A stretch of DNA of 20,317 bases from an uncultured bacterium (GCA_937958695.1 CALGNK010000004.1:1-20317), one strand, 5' to 3'; positions 7,836 through 17,345 are shown, counted from the first letter of the stretch. Made by a program: numbers and translations. The notes: generated by a model from the letters alone, not told the origin.

Positions 7836-8675
7836 ATGTATAAGAAGTTATTAGTTCTATTTTTACTTACAGTTCTTTTCGTTGCACCTGTCTATTCAAC
7901 TACTGTAGTAAGAGGAAGAATTACTATTAAGGGTTCAGATACTATGGTTATTTTAGTTCAGAGACTTGCTGAAGAGTATATGAAAAGATATAGAGGAAAG
8001 ATTGTTCAGGTTACAGGGGGTGGAACAGGTGTTGGAATTGCAGGGCTTATCAATAAGGTAACAGATATAGCCAATGCTTCTAGACCTTTGAATGATAAAG
8101 AAAGGGAAAGTATCAGGAAGGCTTGGAATAGAGAACCACAAGAGTTTAAAGTAGCTATTGATGGAATTACTATATATGTTAATTCTTCTAATCCTATTAG
8201 AGAGATTACCATAGCGCAGTTAAAGGGTATATATACTGGTAAGATTAGAAACTGGAAAGAATTGGGATGGGTGGATAAACCTATAATAGTCTATACAAGA
8301 GAGAACAATTCTGGGACTTATGTTTTCTTCAAAGAGCATGTCTTAGATAATGAAGACTATACTAATATAGCTCAAAGTTTACCTGGTACAGGCGGAATAG
8401 TCAATGCTGTATCAAAAGAAAAGTATGCCATAGGTTATGGAGGAGTAGCATATTCAGTAGGAGTTAAGATATTAGCAGTAAAGAAAGATGATAAATCCAA
8501 GGCTTATCTACCAACAGAAATCAATATAAGGAAAGGTCTTTATCCTATAAGTAGATATCTTTATATGTATACTTGTATCTATGATGATCCAGATGTCAAA
8601 TCCTTTATAGACTGGATATTGAGTGATGAAGGACAGAAGATAGTCTCTCAGGTTGGATATTTTTCAGTGAGGTGA
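7836..8675 (+). CDS. pstS: PstS-like phosphate/oxyanion-binding protein, exported
   Basis: Substrate-binding protein of a phosphate ABC transporter, 279 residues. Residues 1-21 form a signal peptide (KK, hydrophobic core, VYS cleavage region) without a lipobox cysteine, so it is probably secreted by signal peptidase I. Family motifs: KGSDTM (32-37), GGGTGVGIAG (61-70), IANASRP (78-84), GIYTGKIRNWKELG (131-144) and RENNSGTYVFFKE (155-167). Normally it hands phosphate to PstC/PstA, but no permease or ATPase gene is nearby. It is followed six bases later by an arsenate reductase gene and preceded by a dehydrogenase in the same operon. This raises the option that it senses or binds arsenate or scavenges phosphate at high arsenate. 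A GGAGG site lies 7 nt before the ATG. Confidence 0.9.
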   Translation: MYKKLLVLFLLTVLFVAPVYSTTVVRGRITIKGSDTMVILVQRLAEEYMKRYRGKIVQVTGGGTGVGIAGLINKVTDIANASRPLNDKERESIRKAWNREPQEFKVAIDGITIYVNSSNPIREITIAQLKGIYTGKIRNWKELGWVDKPIIVYTRENNSGTYVFFKEHVLDNEDYTNIAQSLPGTGGIVNAVSKEKYAIGYGGVAYSVGVKILAVKKDDKSKAYLPTEINIRKGLYPISRYLYMYTCIYDDPDVKSFIDWILSDEGQKIVSQVGYFSVR

Positions 8676-8681
8676 TTTTTA

Positions 8682-9622
<941 letters not shown>

Positions 9623-9625
<3 letters not shown>

Positions 9626-9656
9626 TTTTTGACTCTTTCTGTCGATATATTATATT
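9623..9656 (+). promoter_or_regulatory. Chemoreceptor promoter region, sigma-A and possible sigma-D/28 elements
   Basis: Two overlapping readings. A sigma-70 promoter TTGACT (9629-9634), 16 nt, TATATT (9651-9656). A flagellar-type promoter with GTCGATAT (9641-9648), one base from the B. subtilis sigma-D -10 GCCGATAT, and TAAT (9623-9626) 14 nt upstream against a TAAA consensus. Only the -10 of the latter is convincing. Either drives the gene at 9754 from about 90 nt upstream. Confidence 0.5.
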
Positions 9657-9709
9657 AGTACATAGCTTAACATAGTTTAGAAATTGAGGAGAGAAGGGGG
9701 GATATACCT

Positions 9710-9727
9710 ATGATTATAGAGGAATAA
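9710..9727 (+). other. Five-codon upstream ORF in the chemoreceptor leader
   Basis: ATG ATT ATA GAG GAA TAA, preceded by a strong purine-rich stretch (GAGGAGA then GGGGGG), 26 nt before the real start at 9754. It could be a leader peptide that affects translation, or chance. No conservation can be judged here. Confidence 0.25.
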
Positions 9728-9753
9728 AATAATGATATAAGGAGGGATTTTAG

Positions 9754-11721
9754 ATGGTTGAACTTGATTTTGGTAAATCTTTAAAATCCAATCTCATTAT
9801 TTGGTTCCTTATCTTTTCACTTATTCCTTTCGCAGTTCTAGCTTTTGTAGGTTACAGTAAATTTAGAAGTACCACAGAAGCTACATATGTAAAAGCATTA
9901 CAAAATTTAGCTAGAACACAGGCAGAAGATATAAGCCTTATTTTAGAGGAGAATCTTTTGAAACTACAGATGATTTCTGGTAGGACTGACCTTATAATGT
10001 CAAGGTTAGAAGAGTATGTAAAGAAAAATTATAGTTGGTATGATATCTTTATGACAGATAATAAGGGGAATGGAATGACAACTAAGGGTAGCGTAGTAAA
10101 TATTTCTGATAAAGACTTTTTTAAGAATGTTATAAGTACAGGGAAAAGTGTTATATCTAGCGGAATAATCCCAGATAATAATGAGCCAACCATTATTCTA
10201 GCAGTTCCTATCTTAGATCCAAGTGGAATACCATATGGAGTTCTCGGTGCATATTATCCAATAAAGACTTTAATTGAAAAATGTAAATCGGTAAATATCT
10301 CAGAAGGGGGGTATGGCTATATAGTTCGTAGTGATGGAGTAGTTCTTGTTCATCCAGATAAGTCAGAAATTTTAAGAACAAACCTCTTACAAGTCGATTC
10401 ACCTAGTTTTAAAGAGCTAGCACAACGTATAGTATCAGGAGGACAAGGTGTTGGAAGATATGAATATAAAGGTATTCGTAAGATAGCGGGGTTTGCTCCA
10501 ATAAAGGCTACTGATTGGTCATTTGTAGTACAAGAGCCAGAAGAAAGCGCGTTTGCTGGTGTTAACAGTATGTTAAGATTTATCGTATTATTTTTTATAG
10601 TGACAGCATTAGTGGTAGTATTTGCTTCTTACTTTGTAGGTAACTCTATAGCAGAGCCCATAACGAAGCTTACGAATATAGCAGACATAGTAGCAAATGG
10701 AAATCTTAAGGTAAAGATAAATGGGAGATTTAAATGGGAGACTGCTAGATTAGCCAAAAGTTTAGGTAGAATGATAGACAATCTAAGTGCAATGATTATT
10801 ACAGTAAGAGATACAGCAAAAGAATTATCTGATATGGGAACTGAGGTAAGTGAGTCGGCAAATCAGACAGCTCAATCAACCCAACAGATATCTAATACAG
10901 TGGAAGGAATAGCTAATGGGGCTCAAGAAACAGCAAAAAATGTGCAAGAAGTATCAACCTCGGTAGATAGTATAACAAATAAGATAGAGATATTAGCGAA
11001 GGATGCTGAGACAGTATCAAATAATAATCGAAATACAGTAATGTTAGTCCAAGAGGGGCAAAAAGTGGTTGATGAACTCAGCATAGGTTTTGGCGAAACA
11101 TCGTCTGCAACAGCAGAGGTGGTAAATGCAACTTCAGAACTTGAAAGGCTAGCTAATGAGATAGGCAGAATAGTAGAGACTATTACAAGTATAAGTTCAC
11201 AGACAAATTTATTGGCATTAAATGCAGCAATAGAAGCAGCCAGAGCAGGTGAAGCAGGTAGAGGTTTTGCAGTAGTAGCAGATGAGGTGAGAAAATTAGC
11301 TGAAGAATCAAACAGAAGTGCTCAACAGATAGCAGAGTTTATTGAGCAGGTAAAAATGCAGATAGATAAAACGGCGAATAGAATAGATAATACATTAAAG
11401 ATAATAGATGATCAAGTAAAAATAGGCTCCAAAGTTACCGAAACTTTTCAGAGAATATCAGAAGGAACTAATTCGGCATTAATGGCGATAGAGAATATAA
11501 CTGAGGGGATTGTTTCGGTTAGCCGAGAGGCAAGAAGGATATCGGAATCAGTACAGAGTGTAGCAGCTATAGCAGAAGAGAATGCAGCATCTTCAGAAGA
11601 AGTATCAGCAGCGGTAGAAGAGGTAAACGCAGCTATAGAGGAGATAACGGCAGATATTAATAAGTTAAATGAATTAGCCAATAATCTAGCAGAGATAATT
11701 TCAAGATTTGAACTTGAATAG
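9754..11721 (+). CDS. Methyl-accepting chemotaxis protein with extracellular dCache domain
   Basis: A transmembrane chemoreceptor of 655 residues. TM1 lies at about residues 13-34, a double-Cache sensor domain at 36-265 ([13 protein letters not shown], then [15 protein letters not shown]), TM2 at 274-296 and HAMP at 297-350. A long cytoplasmic coiled coil carries the conserved signalling tip [20 protein letters not shown] (495-514). The C-terminus (ISRFELE) lacks a CheR-tethering pentapeptide. It binds a small ligand outside the cell and controls CheA through the tip. It stands alone: no che or flagellar genes are nearby. AGGAGGG precedes the ATG by 7 nt; the 128-nt leader holds the promoter and a tiny ORF. 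The dCache ligand cannot be read from the sequence. Confidence 0.96.
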   Translation: MVELDFGKSLKSNLIIWFLIFSLIPFAVLAFVGYSKFRSTTEATYVKALQNLARTQAEDISLILEENLLKLQMISGRTDLIMSRLEEYVKKNYSWYDIFMTDNKGNGMTTKGSVVNISDKDFFKNVISTGKSVISSGIIPDNNEPTIILAVPILDPSGIPYGVLGAYYPIKTLIEKCKSVNISEGGYGYIVRSDGVVLVHPDKSEILRTNLLQVDSPSFKELAQRIVSGGQGVGRYEYKGIRKIAGFAPIKATDWSFVVQEPEESAFAGVNSMLRFIVLFFIVTALVVVFASYFVGNSIAEPITKLTNIADIVANGNLKVKINGRFKWETARLAKSLGRMIDNLSAMIITVRDTAKELSDMGTEVSESANQTAQSTQQISNTVEGIANGAQETAKNVQEVSTSVDSITNKIEILAKDAETVSNNNRNTVMLVQEGQKVVDELSIGFGETSSATAEVVNATSELERLANEIGRIVETITSISSQTNLLALNAAIEAARAGEAGRGFAVVADEVRKLAEESNRSAQQIAEFIEQVKMQIDKTANRIDNTLKIIDDQVKIGSKVTETFQRISEGTNSALMAIENITEGIVSVSREARRISESVQSVAAIAEENAASSEEVSAAVEEVNAAIEEITADINKLNELANNLAEIISRFELE

Positions 11722-11725
11722 AACT

Positions 11726-11771
11726 AAAATAGGGGCACTGCTATCAACAATTATAGCAGTGCCCCTATTTT
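11726..11771. terminator. Bidirectional intrinsic terminator
   Basis: A perfect 19-bp stem (11726-11744 with 11753-11771) and an 8-nt loop. The GC core GGGGCACTGC is flanked by AAAATA on one side and TATTTT on the other, giving a U-run on either strand. It fills the 50-nt gap between the chemoreceptor stop (11721) and the stop of the convergent dehydrogenase (11772). Confidence 0.95.
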
Positions 11772-12788
11772 CTACTCTTGAGGATTTATTAAAATCTTTA
11801 TACCTTCCCCTCTTTTCATAAGCTCAATCCCTTCATATAGTTTTTCAAGAGGAAGTTTATGAGTAACAAGCTTTTCTACAGGAACATTTCCACTTTCTAG
11901 TATACTTACAGTCTGGGGGAAACTAAACCAAGAGATATAAGAGCCAAGTATCTTAAGTTCATATCTAGGTATAATAATCTGCTTTATCTGAGGTAACGCA
12001 TTTTCATTCATTCCAAAGAGAAGTATCGTTCCACCCCTTTTAGTTAAGTCTAAAGCGGTAGTAAATTGATTCCCAACAGCATCAATTACAATATCTGCGC
12101 CGAGTTCAGTTAAATCCATTACTGCTTCTTTAATATTTATCTCTTTTGGATTTAATACTATATCTGCTCCTAGGTCTCTTGCCATTTTTGATCTAAAGGG
12201 TACAGGTTCTATGACCATAACCTTACCAGCGCCTTGAGCCTTAATCATAAGCAAGAACAACAGTCCCATAGGTCCAGCTCCAATTAAGACAACGTTATCT
12301 CCAACCTGTAAATTTAATTTTCTCATGGCATTAACAACACATGAGAGAGGCTCAGCTAAAACAGCTCTCTCTAATGGGACATCTTTAGATATCTTATATA
12401 GAGCTTTTGCTGGTGCAACATTATACGGAGCAAATCCTCCATTAAGATATATTCCAAGAGTAGTGAAGTTTTCACACATATTTGGAAGACCTCTTCTACA
12501 GTACCTACAAACTCCACAGGTAAGGTTAGGATCTACAACTACCCTATCTCCTATATCAAGAGTATTGACATCTGTCCCTTTATCTACAACCACTCCTACA
12601 TACTCATGCCCAAGTATCGCTCCAGGAGTAGCGGGATGACCTGGAGGAACTTCTAATATATGGATGTCTGTCCCACAAATACCTGCAAGCTCTACTTTTA
12701 GAAGAACGTCGCTTGGTTTTGTCACTTTAGGTTCGAGAACTTCTTTTATGCTTAACTTCCCTTCACCTTCAAAAACCCCTGCTAACAT
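11772..12788 (-). CDS. Zinc-dependent alcohol/polyol dehydrogenase in the inositol operon
   Basis: Medium-chain zinc dehydrogenase of 338 residues. Catalytic zinc: C38 (GICGTD), H61-E62 (LGHE); a glutamate follows in AEPLS. Structural zinc: C91, C94, C97 and C105. NAD-binding GAGPMG lies near residue 170. It resembles sorbitol or threonine dehydrogenases but the substrate is not readable. It is the last gene of the operon unknown-iolM-iolN-adh. Its AGGAGG site is built into the iolN stop codon (TAGGAGGTCAAAATG), so the two are translated together. A role oxidising or reducing an inositol-derived keto acid (for example 5-keto-L-gluconate or tagaturonate) is inferred from position only. Confidence 0.87.
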   Translation of the reverse strand: MLAGVFEGEGKLSIKEVLEPKVTKPSDVLLKVELAGICGTDIHILEVPPGHPATPGAILGHEYVGVVVDKGTDVNTLDIGDRVVVDPNLTCGVCRYCRRGLPNMCENFTTLGIYLNGGFAPYNVAPAKALYKISKDVPLERAVLAEPLSCVVNAMRKLNLQVGDNVVLIGAGPMGLLFLLMIKAQGAGKVMVIEPVPFRSKMARDLGADIVLNPKEINIKEAVMDLTELGADIVIDAVGNQFTTALDLTKRGGTILLFGMNENALPQIKQIIIPRYELKILGSYISWFSFPQTVSILESGNVPVEKLVTHKLPLEKLYEGIELMKRGEGIKILINPQE

Positions 12789-12797
12789 TTTGACCTC

Positions 12798-13907
12798 CTA
12801 AAAGCCTATCTTGGGTAAACTATATACTGTCTTCCATCCCTCTGTTTCTGGCTCTTTTAGATATGGTTCCATCTCTTTTGCAGACCTTAGTGTTATCTCT
12901 TCTACCGGAGGAACAGTTCCAGGCGGGAATACCTCTAATATCTGATCTATAACTAGGGTTAGGTATTTTAATATTGCAGCTACAGGTCTTTTGGCTTTTC
13001 TTGCTGAGCCAGCGCTTGCTTTACCAACAACACCTTCTGGTTGGGCGACTATTTCTATTGGGGCATGACCTTCTCCCTCAGACCATCTATGTGGTCTATG
13101 AAATGGTTCGACAGATTTATCAAAGTGACCATCTGGTAAATAACTCTGTCCTTTTCCAACCGTATCTTCAGCCAAACTCATATCTACCATGCCTTCTGGA
13201 AATAATAGTAAGGCTAGAGATGTTTCTGATTCATCTGCATGGACAAATGGAGTTTCAACTATATCTGGTTTTCCCTTTGGATAGAAGAATTCTCTTACGG
13301 CTCTGTGCCAGTCTAATACCTGAAAGATCCCAGGTAACTGATATCTATACATAAACTCATGGAGGGCGGACTCTAAAACCCAAAGTTGTCCATGATTATT
13401 AACTAATATCTGCTTACGGAATCCATCATTCCAAAGCCCTAGCATGACATTAATAAGAATTTCCTTTACTACCTCCTGAGGCAATATTATTGTTCCTGGC
13501 ATACCTATATGATGGTATGGATGAGCTCCATAGTTAATTGGAGGCCATATTAGATTGACAGGTCTACCTTGCTTTTCAGTATATCTTCTTACCCCTTCAA
13601 GTATTTGAGTTACAACTAGCGTATCTAATCCTGAAATAGAATGCCTCCCATGTTTTTCTGTAGAACCTATCGGAATAAGAACGATGTCATTCTTTCTCCT
13701 GTTTTCTACTACCTGCTGTCTTATAGTTGTTTGGATGTAAGTCCCAGGTTTTCCTAACTCAGGAGGAGAAGGTATACAATACTCTTTTAATATTGCATCT
13801 ATTTCTTCTTCAGACGCATCCCATATTTGTTTCTTTAATCTACCTACCTCTGTATTCTCAAATACAATCCCTGGATTTTCTGTTGTTAACCAAAATTCGT
13901 TTTGCAT
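12798..13907 (-). CDS. iolN: Creatininase-family hydrolase, probable 3-dehydro-scyllo-inosose hydrolase IolN
   Basis: 369 residues: an N-terminal extension of about 70 residues followed by a creatininase fold. Metal-site candidates are E84 and H86 (STEKHG), D95 (GLDT), H172 (NNHG) and E226/E228 (HADESETS). Creatininases usually show NGHGGN where this has NNHGQL. The PPINYGAHPYHHIGMPGT stretch (122-139) and the long N-terminus point to the IolN subgroup. In Thermotoga maritima that enzyme is predicted to hydrolyse 3-dehydro-scyllo-inosose to 5-keto-L-gluconate. Adjacency to an iolM homologue, 14 nt upstream in the same operon, supports this. The subgroup assignment is from memory of the family and context, not from a search. 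Ordinary creatinine amidohydrolase activity is unlikely. Confidence 0.78.
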   Translation of the reverse strand: MQNEFWLTTENPGIVFENTEVGRLKKQIWDASEEEIDAILKEYCIPSPPELGKPGTYIQTTIRQQVVENRRKNDIVLIPIGSTEKHGRHSISGLDTLVVTQILEGVRRYTEKQGRPVNLIWPPINYGAHPYHHIGMPGTIILPQEVVKEILINVMLGLWNDGFRKQILVNNHGQLWVLESALHEFMYRYQLPGIFQVLDWHRAVREFFYPKGKPDIVETPFVHADESETSLALLLFPEGMVDMSLAEDTVGKGQSYLPDGHFDKSVEPFHRPHRWSEGEGHAPIEIVAQPEGVVGKASAGSARKAKRPVAAILKYLTLVIDQILEVFPPGTVPPVEEITLRSAKEMEPYLKEPETEGWKTVYSLPKIGF

Positions 13908-13921
13908 AATCTCTCTCCTTT

Positions 13922-15076
13922 CTACATTCTTACCATTACTTTTCCATCTTCTCTCTGACTTGTCTTCTTTATGGCAGATACTGCTTCAGAGAGAGAAAAC
14001 TTAGAAGTAATAATCTGAGTCATATCTATCCTCCCAGATGCCATAAGTCTTATAACATTTTGGAAGGTTCCATAACCAGAGTGACCTTGTGCTCCGAATA
14101 TCTGCCCTGCATGTGTCTGGAAATATTCAAGGTATACAGGGACTCTTTCTGCTGCCCTACCAATCTGAACAATCTTTCCCCCTATGGCGAGTGTTTTTTC
14201 CATCGCTGGAATGGTTTTTGTTGGAGCCCCTGCAGATTCGACTAGCATATCTGCACCTGCACCCTTTGTAATATCGAGTATCACTTCTACAGGATCAATC
14301 TCAGTTGGATTATACACATATTCTGCTCCAACTAACTTTGCCAGTTCTCTCCTCTTATTAGAGATTTCAAATGCTATGATCTTACTTGCCCCGCTAGCTT
14401 TAGCTAGGGCTATTGATGCTAATCCGATTGGACCTGCACCAAAAACTACTACATATCCACCTGGTTTGAAGCCTTCTGCTCTTACAAACATACCGTTGTA
14501 GGCAACACTAGTAGGCTCGACTAATGCTCCTGCCTCAAAAGCCTTTTCTCTATCTCCGTATCTTTCTGCTATTTCATCTATCTTCCAACAATACTTGGCT
14601 CCAATAACTATATAGTCTGCAAAAGCTCCATTGATGGTAAATCCAATCTCTTCTAGATTAAGACACTGGTTGGGATAACCATTTCTACAGGGAACACATT
14701 CTCCGCACCATATCATCTCTTCAGCTGTAACCATATCTCCAACTTTTAGGTCTTTAACCTCCTTTCCAACCGCTACCACCTCTCCAGAGAATTCATGACC
14801 TATAACACATGGAAACTTTGTTAATCCAGGGTAGAGCATATAGCCTTCTTTATCTGTTTCATAAAAATGGACATCTGAACCGCATACACCACAAGCTTTT
14901 ACTTTTAACACAATGTCTTTAGGTCCAGGTGTAGGATCTGGGATTTCTTTCACTTCTAGACTTGGATTTTTCCAAATACTGTTACCAGTAATAGCCTTTC
15001 CTGTAATCTTCTCGAAATCTGAGACTACGTAGCCTGGCTTTGGATTCCACTCTGCACTGACAACCAATCCTTTCAT
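13922..15076 (-). CDS. iolM: Probable scyllo-inosose 3-dehydrogenase IolM
   Basis: A zinc dehydrogenase of 384 residues, longer than the 338-residue ones in this window because of an N-terminal extension (MKGLVVSAEWNPKPGY) and inserts. Seen: KACGVCGSDVHF, a DKEGYMLYPGL insert, FPCVIGHEFSGEVV, AEEMIWCGECVPCRNGYPNQC (structural zinc, with the second cysteine group), VEPTSVAYN, GAGPIGLA and QGHSGYGTF. These features match the Thermotoga maritima TM0412 (IolM) type, which oxidises 2-keto-myo-inositol with NAD as the second step of its inositol route. The gene starts 2 nt after the stop of the unknown first gene; GGAGGT lies inside that gene's end. The match was recognised from memory and not aligned. 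Confidence 0.83.
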   Translation of the reverse strand: MKGLVVSAEWNPKPGYVVSDFEKITGKAITGNSIWKNPSLEVKEIPDPTPGPKDIVLKVKACGVCGSDVHFYETDKEGYMLYPGLTKFPCVIGHEFSGEVVAVGKEVKDLKVGDMVTAEEMIWCGECVPCRNGYPNQCLNLEEIGFTINGAFADYIVIGAKYCWKIDEIAERYGDREKAFEAGALVEPTSVAYNGMFVRAEGFKPGGYVVVFGAGPIGLASIALAKASGASKIIAFEISNKRRELAKLVGAEYVYNPTEIDPVEVILDITKGAGADMLVESAGAPTKTIPAMEKTLAIGGKIVQIGRAAERVPVYLEYFQTHAGQIFGAQGHSGYGTFQNVIRLMASGRIDMTQIITSKFSLSEAVSAIKKTSQREDGKVMVRM

Positions 15077-15078
15077 AT

Positions 15079-15738
15079 TTATAAGACCTCCTTTTTAATA
15101 TTCTCTAATACTTCTTTTATTCTCTTAGGTATCCACTTATCTACTTCTTCCCATGGATAGAAGTGGCCTTTTTGGAAGTGAAATTCTTTTCTGAAATTGA
15201 AACTAGGGGTAAATGCATACCGACTAAGATATTGAAGTACTAATTCATCATCTTCTAGCGTTTTTGTTATTTTACCCTCAAAGATTTTAGTTATGAGTAA
15301 TCCACCTGTACCAGCCTCTTGAATGCAAGGTAAAGTAAACTTTTCCTTCGGTTCAAACCAAGACGGTGTAGGTGCGAATGCATGTTTGCCTGGTTGAGAA
15401 TAAAGAATTGGATGGGTATTCTCTCTTATTTCTATACCTTCCATTGGGTTAAACTTTCCATGCCAACTGGCATCTACTCTAGAAACTTTTTCACCATTAT
15501 CTATATAGACCCATACATGTTCTAGTTCATATAAGTGTCCTATATCCCAGTCCCAATAGATTGCGTACTCTATACAAAACTTTTCATTATCGTTTAGTAC
15601 TATCTCTCGTGGGAATGATGGGGAGGAGGATATCTTATCTTTAAATATAGAATATCCAACTCTTACTGGGAGAAAAGGTTCTTTTTCATCAAACATTATT
15701 ATAGGTGCATACTTATAACAGATTTCAACTTCATCCAT
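15079..15738 (-). CDS. Protein of unknown function, first gene of the inositol operon
   Basis: 219 residues, no signal peptide or membrane segment. The ATG at 15736-15738 is chosen because AGGAGG (15745-15750) ends 6 nt before it; an in-frame TTG at 15744 would touch the Shine-Dalgarno and cannot be the start. Notable residues: YAPIIMFDEKEPFLP (10-24), EYAIYWDWDIGH (57-68), ELEHVWVYID (71-80), VDASWHGKF (88-96) and HPILYSQPGKHAFAP (109-123). The order of an acidic YAP motif, EHVWVYID, a WHG motif and a YxxPGKHA motif resembles, loosely, Vps62-like/DUF946 proteins. That is a hint, not an assignment. The repeated His, Glu and Asp suggest a metal or ligand site. It is translated 2 nt before iolM, so a role in inositol or inositol-phosphate use is inferred. 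Confidence 0.85.
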   Translation of the reverse strand: MDEVEICYKYAPIIMFDEKEPFLPVRVGYSIFKDKISSSPSFPREIVLNDNEKFCIEYAIYWDWDIGHLYELEHVWVYIDNGEKVSRVDASWHGKFNPMEGIEIRENTHPILYSQPGKHAFAPTPSWFEPKEKFTLPCIQEAGTGGLLITKIFEGKITKTLEDDELVLQYLSRYAFTPSFNFRKEFHFQKGHFYPWEEVDKWIPKRIKEVLENIKKEVL

Positions 15739-15753
15739 TATCAACCTCCTATA

Positions 15754-15767
15754 AGAAAATGTTTTCT
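15754..15767. promoter_or_regulatory. Palindromic candidate operator at the start of the inositol operon
   Basis: AGAAAA-TG-TTTTCT, a perfect 6-2-6 palindrome that begins at the predicted transcription start (about 15767) and covers +1 to +14. This is a typical site for a repressor of a catabolic operon. The binding protein is unknown, and no regulator gene is in the window. Confidence 0.55.
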
Positions 15768-15773
15768 AGAAGA

Positions 15774-15802
15774 ATTATAGAATGAATAACTTCTCCTGTC
15801 AA
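15774..15802 (-). promoter_or_regulatory. Consensus promoter of the unknown-iolM-iolN-adh operon
   Basis: On the minus strand, TTGACA (15797-15802), 17 nt, TATAAT (15774-15779), all consensus. It starts the operon about 30 nt before the AGGAGG and ATG of the unknown gene. The 115-nt gap to zwf shows no terminator, so readthrough from zwf is also possible. Confidence 0.85.
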
Positions 15803-15859
15803 TAGAAAAATGGTAGGGAAGAATTGCCGATGGACCTAGACGATTTATGGGGTCATATA

Positions 15860-17245
15860 CTATAAATATCTCCAGATCCTTCCATCCCGTCTTATAAAAT
15901 CTTCAGCTTCTTTAGGGCCAAAGGACCCTTCGGTATAGATAGAAATTTCTTGATGGTCTTTCCAGAAGTCAATTATTGGTTGGACTATTTCCCATGCTCT
16001 TTCTATCTCGTCTTCTCTTATGAATAAAGTATGATCACCTTTAATAATGTCAAGAAAGAGAGTCTCATAAGCTTCTAAGTTTGGACCATTCCACTCCATA
16101 GCTGTAGGAATTGGGCAAGATAGGAGGCTCCCTCCTAAGGGTCTAAGTTGAAAACTTAAGATGATCTTATTCTCAGGTGCTATCTTAAATCCTATTATGT
16201 TCTCCTGAGGGATGCAGTCTAATAGTTTCGAGAAGAGTCCTGGTATTTTCTTGAACACTATAATGGCAGATGTTTCTTTCTTTTTTAACTTTTTACCTGT
16301 CCTCAGATAAAATGGTACGCCGTCCCATCGCAAGTTCTCTATATAAAACTTTATTAAAGCGTAGGTTTCTGTATAAGACCTAGACAGTTTTTCATCTTTT
16401 AAATATCCTTCATACTGTCCTCTTACTGCATAGAGTGGTACCTCATCATATTTGATATCTCTTATACTTTTTAAAACTTTTACTTTTTCATCCCTTATCG
16501 CCTTTTCGCTAATACAACAAGGAGGTTCCATGGCTATTAATGTGAGTATTTGTATAAGATGATTTTGTATCATATCTCTTAAAGCCCCGACTTTGTCGTA
16601 ATATCCTAATCTTCCTTCTACTCCTATATTTTCTAGTGCAGATATCTGTATATGGTCTATGAAATTTCTATTCCAAATCCCCTCAAAGATTATATTAGAA
16701 AATCTAAGGCCAAAGATATTTTGCACAGTCTCTTTACCAAGAAAATGGTCTATCCTATAGATCTCTTCCTCTTTAAAGAATTCTCTGATAATACTGTTTA
16801 GTTTTTTGGCGGATTCCAAATCATAGCCGAATGGCTTTTCTATAACTATTTTCCTCTTATTAGAAAATTCCTTTAAAAAATCTCCTAGATTTGTAATTAT
16901 TGATTCAAAAGTAAATGGTGGTGTAGCTAGATAAAAGATAAGGTCCTCTTCTACAAACATCGAAAGGATGTCTTTTAAGCTCTTATACTCTTCTTTTTTA
17001 TCTAAATCAAGTTTTACAAAGTCGAAAAGAGAGAAGAAGCTAGGATCGTTATTTTCTACAGAATCCTTTAAAATTTGGATAAACTCTTCTTTTCCTATAT
17101 TAGGCCTTCTCCCCGTACTTATTATCTTTGAGCAATTAGCGAGTTCTTTCTTCTTATAAAGAGAGTGTAATACAGGATATATCTTGGATCTAGCTAAATC
17201 TCCCAATCCTCCAAAGATTATTATTATAAATTTCTCCTTCCCCAT
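15860..17245 (-). CDS. zwf: Glucose-6-phosphate 1-dehydrogenase
   Basis: 461 residues, slightly shorter than typical bacterial Zwf (about 490). The nucleotide-binding motif is GGLGDLARSK (12-21; family form GxxGDLAxxK); also YLATPP (105-110), EKPFG (136-140), the substrate and active-site motif RIDHFLGKE (164-172) and GYYDKVGALRDMIQNH (214-229). It oxidises glucose 6-phosphate to 6-phosphogluconolactone in the oxidative pentose phosphate pathway, using NAD(P). No pgl or gnd is beside it. It has its own promoter, divergent from the PfpI-family gene. The ribosome-binding site before ATG at 17245 (AGGGATC) is weak. Confidence 0.96.
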   Translation of the reverse strand: MGKEKFIIIIFGGLGDLARSKIYPVLHSLYKKKELANCSKIISTGRRPNIGKEEFIQILKDSVENNDPSFFSLFDFVKLDLDKKEEYKSLKDILSMFVEEDLIFYLATPPFTFESIITNLGDFLKEFSNKRKIVIEKPFGYDLESAKKLNSIIREFFKEEEIYRIDHFLGKETVQNIFGLRFSNIIFEGIWNRNFIDHIQISALENIGVEGRLGYYDKVGALRDMIQNHLIQILTLIAMEPPCCISEKAIRDEKVKVLKSIRDIKYDEVPLYAVRGQYEGYLKDEKLSRSYTETYALIKFYIENLRWDGVPFYLRTGKKLKKKETSAIIVFKKIPGLFSKLLDCIPQENIIGFKIAPENKIILSFQLRPLGGSLLSCPIPTAMEWNGPNLEAYETLFLDIIKGDHTLFIREDEIERAWEIVQPIIDFWKDHQEISIYTEGSFGPKEAEDFIRRDGRIWRYL

Positions 17246-17282
17246 AAAGATCCCTGCCTTTTAAATGTGCCTTTGTAAATGA

Positions 17283-17312
17283 ATTATATCATCTTAATAA
17301 GATTTCTTTCAA
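17283..17312 (-). promoter_or_regulatory. Promoter of zwf
   Basis: On the minus strand, TTGAAA (17307-17312), 18 nt, TATAAT (17283-17288), with TGA before the -10 making it an extended -10. It lies about 40 nt upstream of the zwf start, in the 138-nt region shared with the divergent gene. Confidence 0.6.
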
Positions 17313-17318
17313 ATCAAA

Positions 17319-17345
17319 TTGATAATTCCGTAGGCATGCTATAAT
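17319..17345 (+). promoter_or_regulatory. Promoter of the PfpI-family gene
   Basis: TATAAT (17340-17345) preceded by TGC gives an extended -10. A TTGATA (17319-17324) lies 15 nt upstream, slightly short spacing. About 40 nt to the ATG. Confidence 0.55.

Noticed and set aside
12798-13907. Ordinary creatinine amidohydrolase
   Set aside because: The long N-terminal extension, the NNHG variant and its place beside iolM fit IolN better.
14184-14501. 105-codon plus-strand reading frame inside iolM
   Set aside because: It is a mirror frame of a strongly recognisable dehydrogenase, with low-complexity composition and no Shine-Dalgarno in a sensible place.
15739-15744. TTG start two codons upstream of the unknown gene's ATG
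   Set aside because: It directly touches the AGGAGG site with zero spacing; the ATG at 15738 has ideal 6-nt spacing.
15739-15859. Terminator between zwf and the unknown gene
   Set aside because: No GC-rich hairpin followed by a U-tract is visible on the minus strand.
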